Shown in pieces: positions 44,698-53,955 of a stretch of 64,000 bases of DNA (positions within the stretch are counted from its first letter, which is position 1; the number at the start of each line of letters is the position of its first letter). The stretch comes from Pelagophyceae sp. CCMP2097 (lineage: Eukaryota; Sar; Pelagophyceae). The translations under genes were made by a program, and so were the position numbers. The notes below the pieces were generated by a model. That model had not been told where the DNA came from. It did no database searches and worked only from the letters and a program-made list of their open reading frames with translations. The stretch spans positions 357,657 through 421,656 of the forward strand of contig MU657194.1 of the NCBI GenBank assembly GCA_026770575.1, given 5' to 3'.

Positions 44698-44954
44698 CGC
44701 TTCGTAGCAATTTAGTCGTCGTCGACAAAAAAAAAAACATGGTCATCTAAAACTTAAATCATTAAAAGAACGGTTTTTAGAATGTCGACTCGGACCCATG
44801 CAACGATCCTGCTATTTGTAGCTTTCTTGCTGGTGCTGTGCGCACGAGCCTCGGTGCGAACTGTTTGGAGGGACGGAAGGCTGTGGCACTGTGATTGGTG
44901 GCTGAGCACGCAGCCTCGAGCGAGTGACCACGGCACACAAGGTTTTCGCAGAGC

Positions 44955-45458
44955 ATGTGTCCCTCCCGTGGCCAGTGGCTCGTTACGGCATTTGCGGTCT
45001 CGTCGGCCTTTGCGCCGCAACAGCCGAAGCGCGCGGCCCCGCCGCGGCGCGAAGGTAGTGTCGCTAAAATTTGGCGACGCCTGGTCACGGTTGTTGTGCG
45101 CCCGACCGGCGTTGTCACGCGGCCACACCTCTGCCTGGCATGCACGGCTTGGGGGCCCTTCGCCGATCGCTCCTTGACCGACGGCTCGCGAGGACCCAGG
45201 CTCGCGAGGACTGGTTTCAAGCCACCGGCCGTCGACGCGTGCGCGGGGTCCTCAAACGCGGCGGCTGTCCGTCCGCGGCATCCGTCCGCGGCAAAGGCCT
45301 TGAAACGCGGCGACGCCCGGGCGACCTTTGCGGATCAGGAGCTTCTGGATCGGCGGCTTTTGGAACAAGCCTGCGGCGTCGAGTCGGCGGCCGTCGGCGC
45401 GTTGCCCATTACTGGTCCGCCGCGAAGTGCGCCGCGGCGCCACGCCGAGTCGTTGTAG
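44955..45458 (+). CDS. Possible plastid-targeted protein, function unknown
   Basis: From ATG 44955 the frame begins MCPSRGQWLVTAFAVSSAFA and continues PQQPKRAAPPRREGS. That is a short hydrophobic signal followed by the SAFAP-type motif and a basic, Pro-rich stretch: the bipartite plastid presequence typical of algae with secondary red plastids. The rest (about 130 aa to 45458) is low-similarity, with one acidic helical stretch (FADQELLDRRLLEQACGVES). Further exons are possible because the frames around 45170-45230 and after 45458 are ambiguous. I do not recognise the mature protein. The targeting call is better supported than the gene boundaries. Confidence 0.4.
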   Translation: MCPSRGQWLVTAFAVSSAFAPQQPKRAAPPRREGSVAKIWRRLVTVVVRPTGVVTRPHLCLACTAWGPFADRSLTDGSRGPRLARTGFKPPAVDACAGSSNAAAVRPRHPSAAKALKRGDARATFADQELLDRRLLEQACGVESAAVGALPITGPPRSAPRRHAESL

Positions 45459-45577
45459 CCCAGCAGTGCCACGCTATCCTAAGGGGCACGAGCAGCATCT
45501 CGAGAGGCATCTCCTCCGCGCACCGTCTCCATCTGCCGTACCGCATATCCCCTCGCCCGGGCGAAGTCTCAAAGGTT

Positions 45578-46190
45578 TTAGTTCGTAAAGTTGCCGCAGT
45601 TGACGGGCGTACTGTTCCGGGGTTCGCGGGCGTGGCCGCGCGTGCCTGGCCCGGCGAGGGTGATGCGGATCGGCAGCAAGTAGACTGGCGTTCTGTGCGC
45701 GGCGAGGTTCAAGCCTAAGTTGGCCGTGAGGTCGCCCTCGCGGAAGCCGCGGACGCACTCCTTCTTGCAGGCGTTGATCATCCAGTTTGAGGCGAGAAAC
45801 GCGTGTGAAAAGTTGGTGGCGTGCACAGCACCCGAAAGGGGCGGCTTGCGGCCGAAGAACGTCGGCGCGACGTTGAAAGGCATGATGGCGAACTGGTCGT
45901 CGACGTTGACGCAATGCCCCCCCGGGTTGGTTTGGACCAGCTTGATGGCCGCGGCGCAGCGGTCCATGTAGACGTGGCAGTCGCCGCCCGTGAGCTGGTC
46001 GCTGCTGAAGTAAGCGTCGCTTTGTTGCCAGACGAGTCTTGTTTGAACAAAAGTTGGACTTTTACCCCAAAAACATGCGCATGCAGAGCCACACCTCGTA
46101 TTTGAGCTCGTCAGTTCGCCGGGGCGACTCGGCGGAGCCTCCCACTCGCGCTAAGCCCCATTGCGCCTCGTTTGAGCGCCTCTAAAAATA
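45578..46190 (-). CDS. 5'-truncated gene, possibly a nucleotide-sugar transferase fragment
   Basis: On the minus strand an exon near 46190-46046 (NEAQWGLARVGGSAESP, DELKYEVWLCMRMFLG) joins by a 61-base intron (GG|GTAAAAG ... CTTCAG) to GSDQLTGGDCHVYMDRCAAA. It continues HCVNVDDQFAIMPFNVAPTF and SHAFLASNWMINACKKECV, and ends at 45578. The VDDQ motif and surroundings are reminiscent of Golgi nucleotide-diphospho-sugar transferases, but this is weak. No start codon or upstream exon is visible: the DNA upstream (46190-46330) is AT-rich and the next gene starts on the other strand. Either an upstream exon is cryptic or the gene has lost its 5' end. Confidence 0.42.
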
Positions 46191-46422
46191 TGACCTTCAC
46201 TTTACACTGTAAATATGTGTGTAACAGTAATTACACTGTAATTACAGTAAAAACAGGGGCCCATAATCCTCTATACTGTCTTTGCCCACCTACAATTGTA
46301 CAAGTTAGAATCCGGGACCTCTCGAGGAATTAAATTTTTCCGAACTTTTTGAAGTTTCGGAATGTTTCGGGCCTTCTTCGAGCCCCGTTCCGTCGCGCTG
46401 CCGCGGCGTCGAGGGGCGCGGC

Positions 46423-47658
46423 ATGCTGTCGAACTGGAAGCCCTTTCTGTACGGCGCCGCGTTTGGCGGCACGGCGAGTCGCGGCGTGGGATATCAAGGG
46501 ATGCAGCCGAATCCCATGGGGACCGCAGCCAATCCCATGGGGACCGTGGGACCCCAGATGGGATCCTATACAGCAGGGGGGTCGCCGAGTGGGAATCCCG
46601 TGGGGGCCGCAGCCAATCCCAGACCGTGGGACCCCAGATGGCCATACAGCAGGGGGAGCATGCAACCTCTCCACGTGCGACGCAGGCGCTCCGGCTCGCG
46701 GACTGGGTCGAGGAGCGAGGCGACGGCCCCACCTGCGTGAAGATCGTCATGGCAGGCAACATCGAAGCCGACGGCGGCTTCGCCCCGTCACAGCGCCTCA
46801 ACGTCAAGAGCCTCGAGCGCCAGCTCTCGAAAGCCTTTGCAACGCCGCGAGCGAAAGCCGTCGTCCTCGAGATCAACTCGCCCGGCGGCAGCCCCGCGCA
46901 GGCGAACTTGCTCCACGCGCGCCTCCAAGCGCTGCGCCGCGACCACGCGGACGTCGAGCTGCTCTGCTTCGCCACGGACTGCGTCGCCTCGGGCGGCTAC
47001 TACGTCGCCGCCGCTGCGGACGAAATCTTCGTCCTCCCCTCGACGCTCGTCGGGTCCATCGGCGTGCGTCCCGAGAAGTTTGGGACGGCGGCCAGGGGCT
47101 TTCGTAGGTCATCTCGCCGAGCGTCGGCCTCGTGGAAGTGATGGCAAAGTGCGGCATCGAGGACCGCACGCTCACGGCCGGCGACTCCAAAGCCGGTGCG
47201 GCGCCGCTCTGCGCGCCGCGAAGCACTGCGGCGTAGGCGACAACCCTTTGGCGCCGCGCGACGCGGACGCGGTGGCGCGGAAGAAGGCGATGCTGCTCGA
47301 ACTGCACGGCGACTTCATGCAAAAAGTTGCCGACGGCCGCGGCGACCGTTTGCAACACGGCCTGGCGCGCGACTACGCCGCGAAATGCGGCGTCGAAGTC
47401 CCGCCGCTCGCGCTCTTCGACGGGTCGGTCTACTGCGGCGTTCGCGCCGTGGAGTTTGGCCTCGCGGACGCGCTCTATTCCGACGTCCACGATTCGCTCA
47501 AGCTGCGCTACGGCGCAGACGTCCGCGTCACCGAACTCAAGATGCGCACGGGCGTCGTCGACAAGCTCCTCGACGCCGCAGAGATGGCCGGCGCCTCCGC
47601 CGTGCGCGCCGCCGTCGCAGAGGCAAAGGCCACGCTCCGCGGCAGAGCCACGCCCTGA
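46423..47658 (+). CDS. S49-family peptidase (SppA / signal peptide peptidase A-like)
   Basis: Exons 46423-46485, 46686-47063, 47108-47195 and 47237-47658 join in phase to 316 aa. The short N-terminal exon is MLSNWKPFLYGAAFGGTA. The catalytic domain has CVKIVMAGNIEADGGF, AVVLEINSPGGSPAQANLLH, the nucleophile region FATDCVASGGYYVAAAADEI and TLVGSIGVISPSVGLVEVM. The Lys-containing segment TAGDSKAGDNPLAPRD corresponds to the general-base lysine region of SppA. S49 enzymes are Ser/Lys-dyad proteases that degrade signal peptides or membrane-protein fragments; plant homologues act at thylakoids (family knowledge). No multi-spanning membrane domain is seen. The first intron (200 bases) is filled with duplicated sequence, and the 3' end has been partly triplicated (listed separately). 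Confidence 0.88.
46500..46664 (+). repeat. Direct duplications inside intron 1 of the SppA gene
   Basis: The phrases cagccaatccca and accgtgggaccccagatgg followed by atacagcaggggg occur twice (about 46530-46579 and 46613-46655), and ccaatcccatggggaccg-type units repeat within the first copy. This accounts for the unusual 200-base length of the intron. Confidence 0.75.
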
Positions 47659-47765
47659 GCCAAGGTGGGACCGACGGGCCAGAGGCCAAGGCCACGCTCC
47701 GCTGCAGAGGCGAGCCCTGAAATCCAAGGACACGCTCCGCGGCAGAGGCACGCCCTGAGCCAAGG
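47626..47765 (+). repeat. Partial triplication of the SppA 3' end including the stop codon
   Basis: The last codons of the peptidase (aaggccacgctccgcggcag ... ccctgagccaagg) recur twice downstream, near 47687-47720 and 47727-47765, each with its own ccctga. The first copy carries the real stop at 47656-47658. The others are untranslated and slightly diverged. Confidence 0.8.
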
Positions 47766-47933
47766 CCACGTGCACGAAGGACCGCCGGCCCGCCGAACAA
47801 ACGAGTGGAGCCGCGCAGAACCACACCGACGGTGCCAAACCCCGAGAGTAAGAGGCCTCGTGGAGCTCAAACATGTGGCGTTACCGCGTCGCGCCAGCCC
47901 GCCCCCCGCGAGCCGCGAGCCGCCGGAGCGCGG

Positions 47934-49949
47934 CTAGGCGAGGTGCTTGAGCGCGAGCTCGCACGTGCCGAGGAGGACGTCGCGTGACCAGCGCGCGTCG
48001 ACGCCGAGTATGAAGTGAAGGAGCTCGAGGCGGAGCGACGGCGAGTGGCATGCGACGACGAGGGCGACGAGGTCGGAGAGCGCGCGCTGCGGCGGCTTTG
48101 GCGCGAGCTGGGCGAGGGCGTCGCGAAAGTGCTGCCGGTTCGTGACGCACTTGCGGCCCGCAAAGGAGAGGAAGCTCGGTGAGTTGGCCTCTTGGAGCGT
48201 GTGGGTGACGGCGCTGGCGTCGCGGTACGACTTCATGCGGAAGCTCCACGAATCCGCGCGCTCGAGCCACTCGTCCAAGAGCGCCGCCGCCTCGACTGCG
48301 CGCGGCGCCAGCGCCGACAGGTTCAGCAGGCACGCCACCGCACCGGCGGCGCGGAGGCACTCGACGTCGTCGGGCGCCAGGGGCCCAAAGTCGACGGGCC
48401 CAAAGGGCTCGAGTTTTAGCCCGCGCGGCCTGCGACGCCACGCGGCGCGCGTCGGAAGGCGCCGCGGAGTCCGGACCCGACGCATCGCACGCACCCGACG
48501 CATCGCACGATGGCCTTGGCCGCGCGCGCGTGCTTGTAGGCCAGCGCCGTCTGCAGGGCGAGGACGGCGCGGCGGGGCAGGTCGTCTGTGTCGAGGAGCG
48601 CGGCGAGGGCGGCGTCGGCGAGGAGGCACGCGCCGTGGACGCGCAGCGCCGCGTTGACGCCGAGGCCCAGCGGCGCCACGTCGAGGCCCAGCGCGCCCAG
48701 CGACAGCGGCGCGCCGTGGACCGCCGCCGCGCGGGCCGCGTCGCACGCGACGCGCCGCAGCAGCGCCGCCTGCGCCCGCGGCGGGAAGGCGCGCGCGCGC
48801 TCGCCACCGCCGGCGTCGAGGACGAGGACGGCGACGCGCGCCGCGCCGGCGCCGCGGGCCCGCGCGATGGCGTCGCGGGCCGCCATGACCCAAAGGAGGT
48901 GATGCAGCTGCGTCGACCGCGCGAAGACGGCGACGATGGCGGCGGCGTCGACGGCCGCGTAGACCTCGTTGTACGGCACGACGTCGGCGTGCTTGGCCTC
49001 GCCAAAGTGGCTGTACTCGCGCGCCGCCCCCATGCGCCGCAGCTCGGGCAGGCCGACGAGGGCGGCGCGCAAGTCGGGGGTCAGCGTCTCGTAGGACCGC
49101 TCTAGGACCGCGCCGTCCTCGCGGACGCTCGCCACGCCGTGGCCCACTCCGAACTCCGTCTTTGCGAAAAAGCCAGACGGCCAGCACCAGGTGTCCTCGG
49201 GCAGCTTGAGCTGCGCTGTATCGAACATGACGCCACACCTGCAGCGAGGGCCTCGGTCGGACGGCGCCTTTCCACCGAGGCACGCACGAATGCGCCCAGA
49301 CGCGGCCGAAGAAGCGCATGCCGAGGCCGCCGTCGGGCGGTAGCGAGCACGGCGTCTTCGTCTTGGTCCTAGGACGCCTCCATTGCCGCGTCGTCGAGAC
49401 AGATCGAGGCGGCGTTGTCCCAACAAAGGCGCACCGGAGCGCGTTGCAAAATTCGGGCCACATTTTGTTGCGGATCGTCTTGACGAGGCAACCGCCGCCG
49501 TCGAGGAGGCCGAGACAGCGGCGCGCCGCCCGGGCCTCGGCGTCCAGCACGTCGCGCGCGGCGCCGTCGACGCTCCCGCCTTCTGCTTCAAAGGCCGCGG
49601 CGGCGGCGTCGACGTCGTCGAGGTTGATGACCGTCGTGGCCGCGAGGGCGTCGCTTTGCGCCGCCCCGTCGCTGGCGGTGCGGGGCAGCAGGTCGGGCGT
49701 CTCCTCGAGGAGCCGCCGCCGCAGCGCGTCGAGGCCGCGGCGCTCGGGCTCGGCGTGCCGGGCGCAAAAGGCCTGGGCCCCGGCGCGGACGGCGCCGTGC
49801 GCCCGCGCCGCCCGCAGCGGGGCCACGTCGGCGCGCCACCGGCGGAGGAATTCTTCGACGGCGTCGCTTTCGACGAAGCTAAGGTCTGTCAGCAGCGCAC
49901 AGACGAGGTCCTCCATGCCCTCGGCACAAACCGGCGGCGGCGGCACCAT
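47934..49949 (-). CDS. Unrecognised conserved-looking protein, multi-exon
   Basis: The likely start is ATG 49949 (MVPPPPVCAEGMEDLVCALL) and the stop is at 47934. Exon 1 is helical (VEEFLRRWRADVAPLRAARA, GGGCLVKTIRNKMWPEFCNA). A good intron (TC|GTGCGTGCC ... CTGCAG, near 49245-49290) joins FFGRVWAHS to CGVMFDTAQLKLPEDTWCW, then AREYSHFGEAKHADVVPYNE and LHHLLWVMAARDAIARARGA. A second intron (GG|GTGCGT ... CGCAG, near 48430-48510) leads to LKLEPFGPVDFGPLAPDDVE, RAAGAVACLLNLSALAPRAV and a C-terminal helical region (RDVLLGTCELALKHLA). No signal peptide, membrane span or catalytic motif is evident. Leu/Ala-rich helices could form an armadillo-like solenoid. I cannot name it. Confidence 0.62.
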   Translation of the reverse strand: MVPPPPVCAEGMEDLVCALLTDLSFVESDAVEEFLRRWRADVAPLRAARAHGAVRAGAQAFCARHAEPERRGLDALRRRLLEETPDLLPRTASDGAAQSDALAATTVINLDDVDAAAAAFEAEGGSVDGAARDVLDAEARAARRCLGLLDGGGCLVKTIRNKMWPEFCNALRCAFVGTTPPRSVSTTRQWRRPRTKTKTPCSLPPDGGLGMRFFGRVWAHSCVPRWKGAVRPRPSLQVWRHVRYSAAQAARGHLVLAVWLFRKDGVRSGPRRGERPRGRRGPRAVLRDADPRLARRPRRPARAAAHGGGARVQPLWRGQARRRRAVQRGLRGRRRRRHRRRLRAVDAAASPPLGHGGPRRHRAGPRRRRGARRRPRPRRRRWRARARLPAAGAGGAAAARRVRRGPRGGGPRRAAVAGRAGPRRGAAGPRRQRGAARPRRVPPRRRRPRRAPRHRRPAPPRRPRPADGAGLQARARGQGHRAMRRVRAMRRVRTPRRLPTRAAWRRRPRGLKLEPFGPVDFGPLAPDDVECLRAAGAVACLLNLSALAPRAVEAAALLDEWLERADSWSFRMKSYRDASAVTHTLQEANSPSFLSFAGRKCVTNRQHFRDALAQLAPKPPQRALSDLVALVVACHSPSLRLELLHFILGVDARWSRDVLLGTCELALKHLA

Positions 49950-50169
49950 CGCCGCGACGTCGACGGAGCGCGGCAGAGGCCGCCGTATCCGACCCGCACG
50001 CGACGGGACCGCGCTTTGATGACTCGAGAACAGTCGCGGAACCCAAACTTTTCGGTATCTTCCACTCTTCGAGGATTCGTTCAACAAGTGATAAGACGAC
50101 GCGAGAACCAAGCCGCCAACGGCGCGCTGCGTCGTCGTTTGAGAAGAAGGTTTGCCCGGACGATCCAAA

Positions 50170-50930
50170 GTTGTTCATTTATCGTGTCTAAAGTTGGTGT
50201 GCTGACTCCGGCGTCCGGGACTGGGCGTGGACTGGCGTACCCTGTGATGAGCGCTGCTCGCTCACTCGCCGCCCAAAATATTCAAAAGGATTTGATTTTG
50301 GGTTCGAGCTCTAACCGAAATCGAAGGAGATTTCGCGCTTCCGGCAATTCTGCAGAAAACCTCTTCCCAGGATTAGGAATTCCTATTTCGGCAAAGTCCT
50401 GGGATTATGTTAGAAAACCCGATTTCGCCGTCTTCCACGGATTATAGACGGATTGTCCGACAGAGTCGCGTAAGCCTCGCCGAAAGTAAACCCGCTTCGC
50501 CGGTTGCATCCCCGACTATAATACTAATAATAATTTAGGAATCACAGGGCGGCGGGCCCCGAAGGACTTATCCCTGGCGGAGTCGGCTCAACCAACTTAG
50601 CACGTGCATGCAAAATATTGAAAAGGAAGCGATATATAATGGCATCAACACAAGGGGGAGAGTCATCCCCAAGGATGAAATCAACCTTAGTGCCAAAGTG
50701 ACTGGGCGCCCATACCACCGCGAGGAGACGCCGCGCTATATGTGCTGACGCGCTCTCCGAGGCCTTGGCTCCGGGCCTCCGGGCCTGGAAGCCTACCTTC
50801 GACTCGGGTTAGACGGTTATTCCCCTTTGGGCCAGCCCCACCCAGGGTGGATCTTAAGCAAGCAACCTTATAGTCAGGGGTAATTAGCCGCATCCGAAGG
50901 GATGGGAAGGATGAGATACGTGCTCCTAAT
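50170..50930. other. Intergenic region with repeat debris
   Basis: It lies between two divergent genes. It contains AT-rich stretches (50270-50400, 50510-50550, 50600-50650), a stem-capable inverted repeat (tcccagga at 50366 and tcctggga near 50397), and a segment shared with the repeat island at 43.5 kb. No long ORF with sensible composition was seen. Confidence 0.5.
50828..50872. repeat. Dispersed repeat fragment also present at 43478-43521
   Basis: The stretch gggccagccccacccagggt followed by ggatcttaagcaagcaac at this site is nearly identical to 43478-43521, where ggatttta replaces ggatctta. Two copies 7.3 kb apart in non-coding DNA point to a dispersed, probably mobile-element-derived, family. 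Confidence 0.8.
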
Positions 50931-51044
50931 TTGGAGAACGGCGCGTGTTTTTCCACGGTCCGATCTCGAGCGCTTCCGGCTCGTGGACGGGGCGCGCGGT
51001 GCTGCCGTCCCCCTCGCAGCTGCCCCATATCCGGCGCGCCGAGG

Positions 51045-51053
51045 GATAAAAAA
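51045..51053 (+). promoter_or_regulatory. TATA-like box upstream of the REV1-kinase gene
   Basis: The sequence gataaaaaac lies about 30 bases before the ATG at 51077, in otherwise GC-rich DNA. The position would make a very short leader, so this is tentative. Confidence 0.25.
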
Positions 51054-51076
51054 CTCGCGCGCCGCAGCGGCCGACG

Positions 51077-53823
51077 ATGCAGACGGACGGCACGGCCGTC
51101 GAGGACGACGGCGCGGCGACGGCAGAGGCGACGGCGACGACGCTGACGGCGGCGACGGCAGCGTGGACGCCGACGGCTGCGGCGACGGCGGCGGCGATGC
51201 GCGCCCGCGAGCCGCTGCTGAACCTGGACCGCGCGGGCACGGGCAAGCCGCGGACGACGCTGGAGGATCCAACTTTCCTCGACACGTTCTCTAAGGCCTC
51301 GAGGCTCGCCTACATCGGCTCGTGGCGCGAGCGTAAGATGCAAACGTGCGGGGTGCCGGTCTGTGGGGATGCGACGGTCGTCCGCGGGACCGACTGGGAC
51401 CGCCTCGCTGCGCGGCAGACCGGTATCGTAGGCTGGTCGGCGCTGATGGAGGAACACGAGGCGCAGTCGGACCTGGAAATCCCGCGCGCGCCACCCGTGC
51501 CTCCCAAAGGCCGCGGGCGAGTTATCTTCCACGTCGACCTCGACTGCTTCTTCGCGAGCGTCGCGGTAAGGTCGCGGCCCGAGCTCCGAGGCAAGCCCGT
51601 GGCCGTGTGCTGGACGGCCGCGGAGACTGCGTCGACGAATTCGTCTTCGGAGATTTCCACTGCCAACTACGAGGCTCGCAAGTTTGGCGTCAAGGCGGGC
51701 ATGTGGCTCGGCTCGGCGAAGAAGTTATGCCCGAACCTCGTCACCGTCCCTTTTGAATTTGAAGAGTACTCGTCGACGGCAGAAGACGTCGTCCGAGCCG
51801 CGCTCGCGGTGACGCCGCACCTCGTCGGCCTCTCGATCGACGAATTCTACGCAGACGCCACCGCCGCCGTCGCAAACGAGATGACCCAAGGCGGGGACGA
51901 CGAGGCGGCGGTGCATCGCGTCGCTGCAAAGCTGCGCGCTTCCATCTTCGAGGCCACGGGCTGCGCCGCTTCAATCGGCAGTGCGCACAACTGCCTCCTC
52001 GCCAGAGTCGCGACGCAGCTCGCCAAGCCCGACGGCCACGTCCACGTTTCCGCCGGCGACGGCGCCGAAGCCCTCGCCGGCCTGGGCTGTTCGGCGCTGC
52101 CGCACGTCGGACCCAAAAGCGCAAAGGCGCTGCTGGGCGCCGGCTTTGAGACGTGCGCCGATTTGGCGGCGTTGGGCCGAGAAAAAGACGTCGAGGCCGT
52201 GGTCGGGCCGAAAGTCGGCAAGGCAGTCGTCCGTTTCGCGAGGGGCGTCGACGACCGAAAGTGGGAGCCGCGGCCCTCCCGGAAATCAGTCGGTGCGCAG
52301 TGCTCCTGGGGCCTGCGCTGCCGCGACGCGGCCCACGCCGCGGAGCTCCTCGCGCAGTTGTCCCAGCAGGTCGAGGAGAAAGCCCGGCGTCTGAAGTGTT
52401 TCGACGAGAGGCAGATCAAAGGCGTCTCTGTCAAGGTCTGGAGGGCAAAGTCGCTGGAAGACACGTGGGCCAAATCCGGCGTCGGCCACGGCCGCTGCGA
52501 CCACGTCTCGAGGTCTTCGCCGCTGCCGCCGCGCAGGCCGGGCGACGACGACGTGGGCGCGCGCGTGGCTTCCGCCGTCCGAAACGCGTACAAAGCGGCC
52601 GGCGTATCGCCCGACTACGTGCGCGGCCTCGGCGTCAAGCTCGAACTCCTTGGTCAAGACGACGCCGAGGACTCGAAGATTACAAACTTCTTCGCCGTTG
52701 CGAGCGCGGAGCCGTCGCCGCCCAAGAGGCTGGCGCCCCGGGCGCAACCCGAGCCGCGGACCAAGGCCGCGCGGCGAGGGCGATGCGTCGTCCTCGTCGC
52801 CGTCGGGATGCCCGGCGCGGGCAAGTCGACGTTCCACGCGGACCACCTCGCTGTTTTCGGCGTTGAGCGCGTCTGCCAGGACGTCCTCAAGTCGCGGGAC
52901 AAGTGCGAGCGCGCCGTCGCAAACGCCCTCGCCGCGGGACGCCACGTCTACGTCGACCGCACAAACCGGCGTCGCCCCCGGCGGATGACCCGACGACGAG
53001 GGATCCCACGAGGCCTCGGCCTCGCTCTAGTGTATGGCACTCCCCACGCTCTACTGTAGGCACGAACATCGACGCGGAGCAGCGCGCGCACTGGGTCCGC
53101 CTGGCAAAAGCGTCTGGGGCGGCGTGCGTGGCCGTCGTCTTCGCGGCGCGCAAGGATGCGTGCTTGCGGCGGTGCGCGGCCCGCCGCGGCCACGAGGGCG
53201 GCCTCGACGCGCGCGACCCGAAGAAGTGCAGCGCCGTCGTGGGGAGGTTTGCGATGACGATGCGGGCCGTGGCCCCGCGAGAAGGCTTCGACGACGTCGT
53301 CCAAGTGGCCGACGGCCGCGGCACAGAGGCGCGGGCCGACGCCGTTTGCCGCATCCTCAAAGCCGTCCAGGACACGCACGACGCGGACGACGCCGACGGG
53401 ACCGACACCGACGCGGACGACGCGGGTGACGCGGACGACACCCACGGCGCGAGCAACACCCACGGCGCGAGCGACACCCACGGCGCTCGCCCCGCGGGCG
53501 ACGCGCGCCCGGCGCCGCACCGCGCCGCCCCGCCGGCGGCGAGACCGGCCGGGCGTCCACCGCCGGCCTCTGGCTCGGCGACGCAAAAGTCGAGCCACAC
53601 GCTTGACCGATACTTTGCACCGCAGGCGTCGCCCCGGCCGCCGGCGCCTCCACCCGCCGCGGCGACGCCGCCAAGGGCTGCGCCGCCGCGCGAGGAACGA
53701 GGCGACGAGCCGCCGCGACGAGAAGACGGCCCCTGGACGTGCACTGTCTGCACGTACCGCCACCAAGACAACCAAGCCAGCTTCCTCTGCTGCGCCCTCT
53801 GCGAATCTCCGAAGACTGTGTAG
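51077..53823 (+). CDS. REV1: REV1-type Y-family DNA polymerase fused to a polynucleotide-kinase domain and NZF zinc finger
   Basis: Exons 51077-52958 and 53060-53823, 881 aa. The first ~40 residues are low-complexity Ala/Thr; a later ATG at MRAREPLL may be used. Residues about 60-110 match the REV1 N-digit region (DTFSKASRLAYIGSW). Polymerase core about 148-500: RVIFHVDLDCFFASV and LVGLSIDEFYADAT carry the metal-binding acids; also ANYEARKFGVKAGMWLGSA and the HhH-like LPHVGPKSAKALLGAGF. Two PIP-box-like motifs follow (KITNFFA near 533, TLDRYFA near 808). Residues 570-760 are a P-loop kinase of the PNKP/YfhR-like type (GMPGAGKST, VCQDVLKSR, VYVDRTNIDAEQR, GHEGGLDARDPKKC). The C-terminus is an NZF/RanBP2 finger (WTCTVCTY ... 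CCALCE). The usual BRCT and REV7-binding C-terminal domains are not seen. The intron fits a GC donor. Role inferred: translesion synthesis linked to DNA-end processing. Confidence 0.82.
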
Positions 53824-53955
53824 ACGCTCTTGTAAGGGACCAATGTGTCGAATATGCGCCGGACTCTGGGGTGAGCGCCCTGGTCGTCCACCGGCGCGTC
53901 GTCCAAGAACCTTCTTTGTGCCGGCGGCCGGTCACTGCGGCGAGCGCGCGTCGTC

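Noticed and set aside
50270..50320. Possible tRNA B-box (gggttcgagctc)
   Set aside because: No matching A-box or acceptor stem could be folded around it.
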